Source of the DNA: Anaerolineae bacterium
GTDB lineage: Bacteria; Chloroflexota; Anaerolineae; B4-G1; SLSP01
Length of the DNA stretch: 34,433 nucleotides
Assembly (NCBI GenBank): GCA_016926915.1
Contig: JAFGNR010000232.1
Location: forward strand, 1 to 34,433
Reading direction: 5' to 3'
A program made the translations under genes and the position numbers. Of the stretch, positions 23,558 through 32,060 are shown piece by piece. The notes beneath the pieces are model-generated. The model saw nothing but the letters and a program-made list of their open reading frames with translations, made no database searches and was not told where the DNA came from. Positions within the stretch are counted from its first letter, which is position 1. Every line of letters starts with the position of its first letter.

Positions 23558-24988
23558 TCATTTCTCAGGCAAAATATCGATGGGGACGCCCAAAAACGCT
23601 TCGGCAGCCTCCGAGATTGTTTCCGAAAGGGTCGGATGGGGGTGAACCGTCCACGCCAGATCCTGCGCAACGGCGCCCATCTCAATAGCCAGCGCCCCTT
23701 CAGCGATCAGGTTTTCCGCTCCTGGTCCCACGATACCGACGCCGAGAACCCGGGCGGTCTCGGCATCGAACACAATTTTGGTCAATCCACGATGCGTTCC
23801 GAATGTGCGGGCTCGCGAAGATGCGGACCAGGGGAAACGCCCGACCCGGATATCAAGACCCTGGGATCGAGCGTCTTCTTCAGTCAGACCACACCACGCG
23901 ATTTCCGGATCGGTATAGATGACGGCTGGAATACACCGGGCGTCGAACGCCGCTGGTTTTCCGGCAATAACCTCGGCCGCAATCTTACCCTCGTACATGG
24001 CCTTATGCGCCAAGAGAGCACCGCCAACCACATCGCCGGCGGCAAAAATATGGGGATCATCCGTGCGTTGTTGTTCGTCCACCTGCACGAAGCCCTTGTC
24101 ATCTACCCTGATGTTGGTGTTCTCCAACCCTATTTCGTTGGAATTAGGTTCAGTGCCCACAGCAACCAGCATCCGGTCGAACGTCTGCGCTTGCTTCTCT
24201 ATCTGGCCCTCAAATGTCACCCGGATACCATCCTCTTGTTCCTCCCAGGCAGCCAATGCTGTCTCCAGATGGATGGCTTTCAGAAGTTTCTTCAACTGCG
24301 TCGCCAGCGGTTTCACCAGCTCCGGATCCGCGGCATTGGGAAGCAGACGATCCAGCATCTCAACAAGCGTCACTTGACTACCGAGCAAGGCATAGCGCGA
24401 GGCAATCTCCACCCCATTGTACCCACCGCCAACCACCAGCAGCGTTTCAGGCACAGCGGACACCGGCAGCTGCACGGCCATACCCGGACTCATCACACGA
24501 CGTCCTTCTTCAAAAACCAACCCTGGCAGTGCAGAAGGATGTCCCCCCGTAGCCAGAATAGCGTGTTCGAACGCGACGTGAGCGACCTCGGCGCCCTGCA
24601 ACCGCAGCTGCGTCGAAGATTCAAAAACAGCGCGCGCCTGGACCACCTGTACATCGCGCTGTTTCGCCAGATAAGCAAGCCCGCGCGCCAGAGAGGATAT
24701 AATCCCCTCAATCCAACTTCGCATACCCTCCAGATCAACCTGCGGCTCTTGATAGTGGATGCCGCTCTCTTCAGCATCACGGGCAATCGCGATTAATGAC
24801 GTAGCGCGATGCAAGGCCTTGGAGGGAATACATCCCCGCAGTAGACAGACCCCGCCCAGCTGCGCTTCCGCATTGATCAAAGTGACCTCCAGGCCGAGAT
24901 CTGCCGCTCGGAAGGCAGCGGCATAACCGGCTGGTCCCCCACCGATGACAGCAACCTGAGTTTTCAACGTTTGTTCACCCATGACCAT
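23558..24988 (-). CDS. lpdA: Dihydrolipoyl dehydrogenase (E3)
   Basis: A 476-residue flavoprotein disulfide reductase. The FAD motif is VAVIGGGPAGYAAAFRA, the redox disulfide is GGVCLLRGCIPSKA (C-x4-C), the NAD motif is LLVVGGGYNGVEIASRY, the second FAD site is IFAAGDVVGG, and the C-terminal His-Glu dyad is HPHPTLSE. It reoxidises the dihydrolipoyl arm of E2 with NAD+. AGGGAGG seven bases before the first ATG supports the full start. It lies 31 nt downstream of E2 and completes the PDH operon. Confidence 0.96.
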   Translation of the reverse strand: MVMGEQTLKTQVAVIGGGPAGYAAAFRAADLGLEVTLINAEAQLGGVCLLRGCIPSKALHRATSLIAIARDAEESGIHYQEPQVDLEGMRSWIEGIISSLARGLAYLAKQRDVQVVQARAVFESSTQLRLQGAEVAHVAFEHAILATGGHPSALPGLVFEEGRRVMSPGMAVQLPVSAVPETLLVVGGGYNGVEIASRYALLGSQVTLVEMLDRLLPNAADPELVKPLATQLKKLLKAIHLETALAAWEEQEDGIRVTFEGQIEKQAQTFDRMLVAVGTEPNSNEIGLENTNIRVDDKGFVQVDEQQRTDDPHIFAAGDVVGGALLAHKAMYEGKIAAEVIAGKPAAFDARCIPAVIYTDPEIAWCGLTEEDARSQGLDIRVGRFPWSASSRARTFGTHRGLTKIVFDAETARVLGVGIVGPGAENLIAEGALAIEMGAVAQDLAWTVHPHPTLSETISEAAEAFLGVPIDILPEK

Positions 24989-25019
24989 ATCTTAGCCTCC
25001 CTATCAGGCTCTTTCCACA

Positions 25020-26330
25020 TCAGGCAATATTCAGCAGTAATCTTTCCGGATCCTCTAACATCTCCACCAACGTTCTCATGAAACGCCCGGCATCCGCACC
25101 ATCCAACACGCGATGGTCAAAGGTAAGAATCAAGGGAAGCATGAACCGAGGTGCAATATCTAGATTCGGCCCGGTCTGATCGGGCACCTTTGGTGACGGG
25201 CGTACAACCGGTTGCCACCGGGCGCGCGCCATTCCGAGAATCGCCACCTCGGGAAAGTTGATGATGGGAGCAAAACTGGCGCCCCCCAGAACACCGACGT
25301 TGGTGATGGTGAACGTCCCGCCTTGCATCTCCTCCAATGTGGCCTCACCGGCCCGCGTGCGGGTTACGAGATCTTGAAGTTCGATAGCCAGCTCGCGAAT
25401 ACTTTTCCGCTCCACATCGCGGATCACAGGTACAATCAAGCCCCTATCCGTATCCACCGCCACACCGACGTGATAGTAGCGCTTAAGCACAATTTCCCCG
25501 GAGCCCGGATCGAAACTGGCATTGAAGCGAGGATATGCCTTGAGAGCTGTAACCAGCGCCTTCATCACAAAGATGGTCAAGGTCAAGCTTCCCCCTGCCT
25601 CCGCAATCTCAGCCTTGTGCTGGTTGCGCAGACGTTCCAGGTCGGTGATGTCTACCCGGTCCTGATGTGTGACGTGGGGAATCTGCGACCAGGAAAGTGT
25701 CATTTGCCTGGCAATTTCGCGGCGTACGGAGCGTACCGGCACACGCTCAACTTCCCCCCAAAGGGTGAAGTCAGGCAGCTCCGGCGCAGAGATCTCAAGA
25801 GGTCGCGCCGCCCGTTCTTTCCAGCCCTTTTGCGGTTTGCCTTTCTTGGGCTCAGTCTCCTGTTCCGCAAAGGCGCGTACATCCTCTGAGGTTACACGAC
25901 CGGATGGGCCACTGGCGGGCGCCTCTCGCAAGTCCACCCCCAGCTCTCGAGCCAGACGGCGAGTTGCCGGCGATGCAGGAACCGGGCGTCCTTTCGGTGG
26001 TTCCGGGGCCTTTTCTTGCGCTTGTGGTTCTTGTTGAGGCTCCGGCGGTTCCGCTTCTGGGGCCTCTTGCACCTTGGTCGCCGCGCCCTCTTCCTCGTCA
26101 TCGAACGTAATCAGCGTATCTCCAACGCTGACCCAATCACCGGACTCAACATTGATCGCCGTGACAGTCCCGCCATAGGGGGATGGAATGTCCACCACCG
26201 CTTTGTCGGTCTCGACTACGAGAATGTCGGCGTCCTCTGCGACCTCATCGCCCACGGAGACCAAGATCTCGCGAATCTCAGCTTCATGGATCCCTTCTCC
26301 CAGATCCGGGAGTTTGAATTCTCTAGACAT
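25020..26330 (-). CDS. pdhC: Dihydrolipoamide acyltransferase (E2) of the 2-oxoacid dehydrogenase complex
   Basis: A 436-residue E2. One lipoyl domain has lipoylated Lys43 in VVETDKAVVDIPS. A Glu/Pro/Gln-rich linker (about 85-120) is followed by the peripheral subunit-binding domain (ASPATRRLARELGVDL...GRVTSEDVRAF). The catalytic domain has FDHRVLDGADAGRF with active-site His and Asp. It is the core of the complex, linking E1 and E3. The start overlaps the pfkB stop by 8 nt, with AAGGAGAGG upstream. E2 sequences for pyruvate and branched-chain acids are hard to separate, so the substrate is inferred from context. Confidence 0.94.
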   Translation of the reverse strand: MSREFKLPDLGEGIHEAEIREILVSVGDEVAEDADILVVETDKAVVDIPSPYGGTVTAINVESGDWVSVGDTLITFDDEEEGAATKVQEAPEAEPPEPQQEPQAQEKAPEPPKGRPVPASPATRRLARELGVDLREAPASGPSGRVTSEDVRAFAEQETEPKKGKPQKGWKERAARPLEISAPELPDFTLWGEVERVPVRSVRREIARQMTLSWSQIPHVTHQDRVDITDLERLRNQHKAEIAEAGGSLTLTIFVMKALVTALKAYPRFNASFDPGSGEIVLKRYYHVGVAVDTDRGLIVPVIRDVERKSIRELAIELQDLVTRTRAGEATLEEMQGGTFTITNVGVLGGASFAPIINFPEVAILGMARARWQPVVRPSPKVPDQTGPNLDIAPRFMLPLILTFDHRVLDGADAGRFMRTLVEMLEDPERLLLNIA

Positions 26331-27267
26331 CTTCCTCTCCTTGCATTTTCGCGTATAAACGCTCCGTATCCTCGCGACGACAAAGCTCAGTGCCCGGCGT
26401 CATTACTGCAGCAGAACCGGCAGCCACGCCAAAGTAAGCCGCCTCCTGGAGGGACATCCCCCGGGCCAATGCCAACGTAATTCCGCCCACCATACTGTCA
26501 CCGGCGCCAATCTTGCTTTGGATGTTCACGGTAGGCGCACGAATGCGGCGCATCTCATCCGAGGTAGCGAACAGCGCCCCGGCAGCGCCCAGGGAAACCA
26601 CGACGACTTCGACCTTGCCGTGCTTCACCAGATCATGTACGACCGCCTCTTGCTGCCGCTCAGACTCGATTTCCTCACCGGCAAGATGTTTCAGTTCGCG
26701 CATGTTGGGCTTGAGCAGAAAGACGCCCGCCTCGACAGCCTGCCGCAGTGGTTCGCCATAGCTATCCAAGATGAAACGGCTCCCCAGCTCACGACAGAGA
26801 CGGGCCAGGCGTGCATAGCTGTCTTGGGGCGCGCCTGGGGTGAGGCTGCCACTGGCGACGAGATAAGCGGGCACCGGATCCAGATTGCGAAGCGTATCGA
26901 AAACACGTTCCAACTCGCTTTCTGCCAGTTCCGGACCGGGAACACTGAAACGATATTGCTGGCCGGAGGTCTTATCCAGCACCACGAAACTCTGCCGGGT
27001 GTTATCCGCTATCGGAATCGGGCATTGCGCTACCGACTCTTGCGCCAATAGATCATCGAGAAGCGCGCCAAACGGCCCGCCCCGAGTATAGACGGCTCGC
27101 GCCTGGCCTCCCAGCCGGTAGATGGCGCGGGCAACGTTGATCCCCCCACCTCCCGGCTCGTGCCGGGGCGTCTCGCAGCGCAGTTTTTTCTCAGGGACAA
27201 CGTGATCGATTTGGGTGCTGGTATCCAGCGCCGGGTTGAACGTGACGGTCGCAATCGCTGCATGCAT
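26323..27267 (-). CDS. pfkB: 6-phosphofructokinase II (PfkB family)
   Basis: A 314-residue PfkB-family sugar kinase. It resembles E. coli Pfk-2 strongly: TVTFNPALDTSTQI, KLRCETPRHEPGGGGINVARAI, LKPNMRELKHL, VVVSLGAAGAL, and the catalytic-base motif GAGDSMVGG. It phosphorylates fructose-6-phosphate with ATP. 1-phosphofructokinase or tagatose-6-phosphate kinase are possible alternatives. The track start is too long: ATG 27267 gives the family N-terminus. It sits between E1-beta (13 nt) and E2 (overlap), so it is translated within the PDH operon, an unusual place that joins early glycolysis to pyruvate oxidation. Confidence 0.9.
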   Translation of the reverse strand: MHAAIATVTFNPALDTSTQIDHVVPEKKLRCETPRHEPGGGGINVARAIYRLGGQARAVYTRGGPFGALLDDLLAQESVAQCPIPIADNTRQSFVVLDKTSGQQYRFSVPGPELAESELERVFDTLRNLDPVPAYLVASGSLTPGAPQDSYARLARLCRELGSRFILDSYGEPLRQAVEAGVFLLKPNMRELKHLAGEEIESERQQEAVVHDLVKHGKVEVVVVSLGAAGALFATSDEMRRIRAPTVNIQSKIGAGDSMVGGITLALARGMSLQEAAYFGVAAGSAAVMTPGTELCRREDTERLYAKMQGEEDV

Positions 27268-27280
27268 CTTTCTTTTTACC

Positions 27281-28267
27281 TTAGGACACAACATCCAGTG
27301 TCTCTCGCGCGACGCGCAGAATGCGTTGGGCATCCGGAAGATAGGCTTGCTCGTAAGCAAAAAGTGGGATGATAACATCATACCCAGTCACACGCCGAAT
27401 CGGCGCCTCCAGATACCAGAATGACTTCTCAATCAGTCGCGCCATCACCTCGGCTGCCGGGCCGAAACTACGCGGCGCTTCATTGACAATCACGACCCGC
27501 CCGGTTTTGCGCACAGAATTTACACAGGTTTCTTCATCCAGGGGTGAAATGCTTAGCAGATCGATCACGTCCGCCTGAATACCATCTTCTTCGGCTAGCC
27601 GGTCGGCCGCGGTCAGAGTAGGCTGCATCATTGCACCGTAAGAGATCAACGTCAAATCGTTCCCCTCGCGGACCACCTGCGCGCTGCCTATGGGCAACGC
27701 CTCCTCCTCATCTGGCACTTCCTCACGAAAAGCACGGTAGATGGATTTCGGTTCGAAGAACACGACGGGATCCGGATCGCGCATCGCGCTAACCAACAAA
27801 GCGCGGGCATTGCGTGGACTTGAAGGGATGACCATCTTGAGACCTGGGGTATGGGCGTAGTAGCTCTCGCGGCTTTCCGAGTGATGCTCCAGGGCGCGGA
27901 CGCCCCCACCATAAGGTGTACGCAACACCAAGGGAACATGGTAAGCCCCTCGAGAACGCCAGCGCATGCGCGCGGCATGAGACTCTAGTTGGTGGAAGGC
28001 CAGATATGAAAAGCCGGAGAACTGAATCTCACACACAGGTTTGAGGCCATGAATAGCCATCCCAACGGCGGTCCCAATTATCGCGGACTCTGCCAATGGG
28101 GTATCGATCACACGCAATTCGCCGTACTTCTCCAACAGACCCTCGGTAACCCGGAAGACGCCGCCATCAACGGCTACGTCCTCTCCCAGCACCAGAATGG
28201 CGTCGTCCTTTTCCATCTCCTGGTGCAGAGCCAGATTGAGGGCTTGCACCATTGTCATCTTTGCCAT
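27281..28267 (-). CDS. pdhB: Pyruvate dehydrogenase E1 component, beta subunit
   Basis: A 328-residue transketolase-like beta subunit. It has VLGEDVAVDGGVFRVTEGLLEKYG, RVIDTPLAESAIIGTAVGMA and EIQFSGFSYLAFHQL. The C-terminal transketolase domain is YGAMMQPTLTAADRL...IDLLSISPLDEETCVNSVRKTGRVVIVNEA. It pairs with E1-alpha to decarboxylate the 2-oxoacid and acetylate lipoyl-E2. A clear AAGGAG precedes the ATG. It lies 11 nt after E1-alpha and 13 nt before pfkB. Confidence 0.95.
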   Translation of the reverse strand: MAKMTMVQALNLALHQEMEKDDAILVLGEDVAVDGGVFRVTEGLLEKYGELRVIDTPLAESAIIGTAVGMAIHGLKPVCEIQFSGFSYLAFHQLESHAARMRWRSRGAYHVPLVLRTPYGGGVRALEHHSESRESYYAHTPGLKMVIPSSPRNARALLVSAMRDPDPVVFFEPKSIYRAFREEVPDEEEALPIGSAQVVREGNDLTLISYGAMMQPTLTAADRLAEEDGIQADVIDLLSISPLDEETCVNSVRKTGRVVIVNEAPRSFGPAAEVMARLIEKSFWYLEAPIRRVTGYDVIIPLFAYEQAYLPDAQRILRVARETLDVVS

Positions 28268-28278
28268 GGCTTATCTCC

Positions 28279-29367
28279 TTACGCTTTCTCCCAATGGGCT
28301 GCGAATGCCTGTCGTTGTTCCTCAAGATAGGCAGGACGCTCGGCATACAGGTGATCGAACATCGTAATAGCCTCATCCTTGAGGGTTTCCATCCGCTCTT
28401 CTGCTTTATCCACCGCTTCGGCGATCTCATCCTTGATTTCGTCCTCCAAAGCGGTGATCGCATTATCGGTGAGCATCCCCTTGTCCTTTAGATAGCGTTG
28501 GAAACGTGAGATAGGCTCGCGTTTCTCCCAGACGGCAACCTCCTCTTCATCACGATAACGGGTCGGATCATCGGCTGTGGTGTGCACCGAGAGCCGGTAA
28601 GTCACGTTTTCGATGAGCGTGGGCCCCTCACCGGCGCGCGCGCGTTCCACAGCCTCGATCGCCGCCACGTAGACAGCCAGAATATCGTTACCGTCGGTCT
28701 GGATGCCGGGAACCCCGTAAGCCAACGCTTTCTGTGCTAACGTCTTTGCCTGAGTCTGGTGAGAACGCGGAATGGAAATAGCGTACTGGTTGTTCTGGCA
28801 GACGAAGATCGTAGGCGTCTTAAAAACACCGGCATTGTTCACGGCTTCGTGAAAGTCCCCTTCCGAGGTGGCGCCGTCACCAAAGAACACCATTGCCACA
28901 TCATCTTGTCCATGAACCTTGATGGCGTAACCGAGTCCCACGGCATGTAAGATTTGGGTCCCGACAGGAATAGCAACCGGAAGATTGCGAATGCCTTCGG
29001 GTATTTCGCCGCCACGGAAATACCCCCCATAATAGAGCAAAAAACTCTCCATGCTCTGGCCCCGCCACAACTGGGCCGCCGATTCGCGGAATGCAGGCGC
29101 CATCCAATCGGAATCGCGCAGGGCTGCCACGGATCCTAACTGGGATGCCTCTTGCCCCTGAATGGGCGCGAACGTGCCGATACGACCTTGGCGTTGAAGT
29201 TTGAGCATGCGCTCATCAAACCGCCGCCCTAGGAGCATATACCGGTGAAGACGAAGCAGAAACTCCTCGGAGAGATCCGGCTCTAGATCATGATCTAGAT
29301 TCCCGTCCTCATCCAGGATTGAAATATGCTCCACCTGATATGGTAAGTCTATGGTTGTTCTTGGCAT
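28279..29367 (-). CDS. pdhA: Pyruvate dehydrogenase E1 component, alpha subunit
   Basis: A 362-residue TPP enzyme. The thiamine-diphosphate motif GDGATSEGDFHEAV... (residues about 163-165) ends in NN at about 192-193. The phospho-loop region is YRLSVHTTADDPTRYRDEEEV, as in E1-alpha of PDH and branched-chain complexes. I place the start at ATG 29367 with AAGGGGG six bases upstream; the track start at 29412 adds an unlikely extension. First gene of the E1a-E1b-pfkB-E2-E3 operon. Branched-chain 2-oxoacid dehydrogenase is the main alternative substrate class; the presence of pfkB favours pyruvate. Confidence 0.93.
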   Translation of the reverse strand: MPRTTIDLPYQVEHISILDEDGNLDHDLEPDLSEEFLLRLHRYMLLGRRFDERMLKLQRQGRIGTFAPIQGQEASQLGSVAALRDSDWMAPAFRESAAQLWRGQSMESFLLYYGGYFRGGEIPEGIRNLPVAIPVGTQILHAVGLGYAIKVHGQDDVAMVFFGDGATSEGDFHEAVNNAGVFKTPTIFVCQNNQYAISIPRSHQTQAKTLAQKALAYGVPGIQTDGNDILAVYVAAIEAVERARAGEGPTLIENVTYRLSVHTTADDPTRYRDEEEVAVWEKREPISRFQRYLKDKGMLTDNAITALEDEIKDEIAEAVDKAEERMETLKDEAITMFDHLYAERPAYLEEQRQAFAAHWEKA

Positions 29368-29452
29368 GGTCATCCCCCTTATAGCTGATAATGTGAACCT
29401 AACAGTCGCCATCCATCACGCATCATCCCCTCTGATAGCGGCATCCGAGGTG

Positions 29453-30616
29453 TCAAATCGCATCCAGACCGTTCAAAGACCCGGTGAATAATTCGTTGAC
29501 CGAGCGACCATAATGAATGCGGTTGATCACGCGAGATAAAACACCGGAAATATCGCGCACCGAGAAAAAATCCAGGGATCGGAAACGCTCCGTTTGAGGA
29601 ATGGAATTGGTCACGACAACGGCCTTCAAGTTATAGTGAGCATGCAGCTCGGTGAGACGCTCGTAAGCCTGTTCCGTACACAAGTTGTGTGAGACTCCCA
29701 GGTAGACCTCTGCGATATTCAACATCTCGACCAACCGTTTGATGACAATGTGCGCTGTGCCCCCGCTACTGATCATGTCATCCAAGACGATAGCGATACG
29801 CTTTTCTCGAAAATCTCCGATGACCTCGGAAAGCACCGCCTCCTCTGGATGCAGACGATACTTGGATGCCACAGCGCTCTCCAGACCCAGAGCACGACCG
29901 AAATAGGTCACAAACTTGGAAGCGCCAACGTCGGGCGCAACGACAATAACATCGTCCCTCTTTGCAAAATCCCAGTAGGTCTCTGCAAAGAGGATCAGAG
30001 CTTCCAACTTTTCGACCGGGGTGCCGCTGTAGAAACCTGATATTTGGCGTTGGTGAGGGTGCCACGTAATCAGATGATCCATGCCCGATCGAATGCTCAA
30101 ATCCGCCATCAGCTTCGCCGTTGTGGGTTCACGCATAAAGCGGGTAGGCTTGTCCTGGCGCGCGTAGGCCAGATAGGGAAGCACTCCGGTCACGTGGTGA
30201 GCCCCGTGTTCGCGAAGCGCCCGTGCAGCGATCAGAAATGCCAGGTAGTTCTCGTCGACACTGCGACCTGACACAGGATCATATAGCCCCTGGAACAGAA
30301 AGACGTCGCAGTCATTCACGGGAAGAGCGAGCCGGACACAGGTTTCAGAATCGGAGAACTGGAAATCCACATCTTCCAGGTACGGCAGTGCCGGACCGCC
30401 TCCGGACTCTTCCACTAGTGCCTGATAACGCGCTACAACCCGCGAGGCTAGCGCGGCGCCGGACCGGCAAGCGGCAATAAGCAGCCGCCCCCGAGGCACC
30501 GTAATATCTTCCTCGTGGTGTTGAGCAAACCACGCGCTTGTGTAAAATCGTTTATCCGCCCTCTCGAACTGCGGCAACGTCTCATCTTCTCTTCTGACCC
30601 AAACACGAAGCCACAT
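29453..30616 (-). CDS. prs: Ribose-phosphate pyrophosphokinase (PRPP synthetase) homologue
   Basis: A 387-residue protein with PRPP-synthetase features. The catalytic-loop region is YARQDKPTRFMREPTTAKLMADL, compared with the usual YARQDRK..PREPI.AKL. The PRPP-binding loop is IVLDDMISSGGTAHI. The N-terminal part is longer than usual: about 65 residues precede the region aligning with the family start. The FQFSDSETCVRL segment matches the F..GE..V strand. Some Prs residues differ, so a phosphoribosyl-bisphosphate-like kinase with altered specificity is possible. The ATG at 30616 has a poor RBS, and a TTG about 14 codons in is an alternative. Confidence 0.82.
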   Translation of the reverse strand: MWLRVWVRREDETLPQFERADKRFYTSAWFAQHHEEDITVPRGRLLIAACRSGAALASRVVARYQALVEESGGGPALPYLEDVDFQFSDSETCVRLALPVNDCDVFLFQGLYDPVSGRSVDENYLAFLIAARALREHGAHHVTGVLPYLAYARQDKPTRFMREPTTAKLMADLSIRSGMDHLITWHPHQRQISGFYSGTPVEKLEALILFAETYWDFAKRDDVIVVAPDVGASKFVTYFGRALGLESAVASKYRLHPEEAVLSEVIGDFREKRIAIVLDDMISSGGTAHIVIKRLVEMLNIAEVYLGVSHNLCTEQAYERLTELHAHYNLKAVVVTNSIPQTERFRSLDFFSVRDISGVLSRVINRIHYGRSVNELFTGSLNGLDAI

Positions 30617-30690
30617 GGGGGATCAACCCAGGGCTTTCAGCAACGCATGGGTCTCTCGTTGCCGAACAGAGGCGCGATCTCGGAAAGTTT

Positions 30691-32049
30691 TCATGCCATT
30701 TCGTATTTTTCCGAGTGGATCTGACCGGACGGAATCCCCAGTGTGTGCAAGGCAGCTTCCACATTGTCAATCATGGGCAGTGGTCCGCAGATGAAATAGT
30801 CGTAATCCTGCCGCGTATCAGGAAGGCGCCGTGCCAAGACCCGGTCTGTGATAAAGCCCGTCTCGCCTTGCCAGCCATCCGGTGGGCTTTCCAAGACGTG
30901 GATGACGTCCAGGTTCAACCGCTCCGCCAGATCTTCCAACCGGTCACGATAAACCACGGTGTCCCAGCTCCAATTCCCATAGAAAAACCACAGAGGTCGT
31001 CGTTCTTGACAGTCGGCCAACGTTTCTAAGATGCTCATGACCGGCGCCGCGCCGCTGCCCCCGGCGATGAACACATATCCCGGCGCCGGATGGTGATCGG
31101 GTGTAAAAGTACCATAAGGGCCATCGACGTAGACACGTTTACCTGCCGGAATCTCTTTGACTTTGCCGGTCCAATCCCCCAATTCTTTGATCATGAAGCG
31201 TAGGCGCCCGGGATCCTCGGCGCTAGAAGCAAAGGAGAAGGGGTGATAGCTGATTGCAAAGGGAGATTTCCAGATCACCAACCAGGCAAACTGGCCCGCC
31301 TTGAAGGTCAATCCGGCGTGCCCGACTGGCTCGACAACCAAGGTCCAGGTATCACCTCTATCCCTGAGAACTTCGGTAACCTCATAGGGATGCTTGAGCA
31401 TCCACCAAGGCCGGATCAGGCGGGTATAGAGCAACATCACACTCCAGACGCCCGCGAGCACCCACCACAGCACCCGTTGCGCGGGTACCGAGGTATAGTA
31501 ATCGACCTCGAAGATGTGGTAGAGAGCCAGTCCAACAATTGCGACCGAGAAGAAGGTATGCATCCAATGCCAGAACTCGTATCGAATTTCGAGAGACTTA
31601 CGCCATACAGACATGATTGTCAAAGCGATCAACAGTAGAATGGACACAACACCGGCGCGAGCACGCCAGGGGGCCGTAGCCAGATTGAGCAATTGCAGAG
31701 TGTAGGGATTATTGATGAACAGAAAAAGCGGATGAGCCAAGGTCAACCCAAATGCAGCAATGGAAAAGCCATGATGAAGTGCATAAAGACGATCCATATC
31801 GAACACTTCGGACAAAAACGGTAGCCGCGCGGTAGGCACAAACTGCACGCCCATCAACGCCAGGCCCACAAATCCCAGCATGACCGACAGCTCGCGGAGA
31901 AATTCACGCTCTATGCGACGGGCGCCGGTACCCGCGCCTATCAGGATGATCGCCAGAGGCGCAAGGAGCATGAGGGCATAGATGGCTACCCAGAAGTAGC
32001 GCCATAGCTTCAGAGAACGCGTGCGATTCTGTGCTTTATCGTATGTCAT
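30691..32049 (-). CDS. Ferric-reductase-like transmembrane flavocytochrome
   Basis: A 452-residue membrane oxidoreductase. The first half has about six helices with two His pairs spaced for two stacked b-hemes (His93/His106 and His164/His178). The second half is a ferredoxin-NADP reductase module, with FAD motif HPFSFAS (269-275) and NAD-binding GGSGAAPVMSIL, ending FICGPLPMIDNV. It resembles bacterial relatives of ferric reductases and NADPH oxidases. It would move electrons from cytosolic NAD(P)H across the membrane. The pentaheme cytochrome gene lies 11 nt upstream, suggesting that the two form one electron-transfer unit. Confidence 0.88.
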   Translation of the reverse strand: MTYDKAQNRTRSLKLWRYFWVAIYALMLLAPLAIILIGAGTGARRIEREFLRELSVMLGFVGLALMGVQFVPTARLPFLSEVFDMDRLYALHHGFSIAAFGLTLAHPLFLFINNPYTLQLLNLATAPWRARAGVVSILLLIALTIMSVWRKSLEIRYEFWHWMHTFFSVAIVGLALYHIFEVDYYTSVPAQRVLWWVLAGVWSVMLLYTRLIRPWWMLKHPYEVTEVLRDRGDTWTLVVEPVGHAGLTFKAGQFAWLVIWKSPFAISYHPFSFASSAEDPGRLRFMIKELGDWTGKVKEIPAGKRVYVDGPYGTFTPDHHPAPGYVFIAGGSGAAPVMSILETLADCQERRPLWFFYGNWSWDTVVYRDRLEDLAERLNLDVIHVLESPPDGWQGETGFITDRVLARRLPDTRQDYDYFICGPLPMIDNVEAALHTLGIPSGQIHSEKYEMA

Positions 32050-32060
32050 GGCAAGACCTC

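Noticed and set aside
23636-24796. 386-residue plus-strand ORF opposite lpdA
   Set aside because: A long antisense shadow of the dihydrolipoyl dehydrogenase gene; low-complexity basic composition and no recognisable domain.
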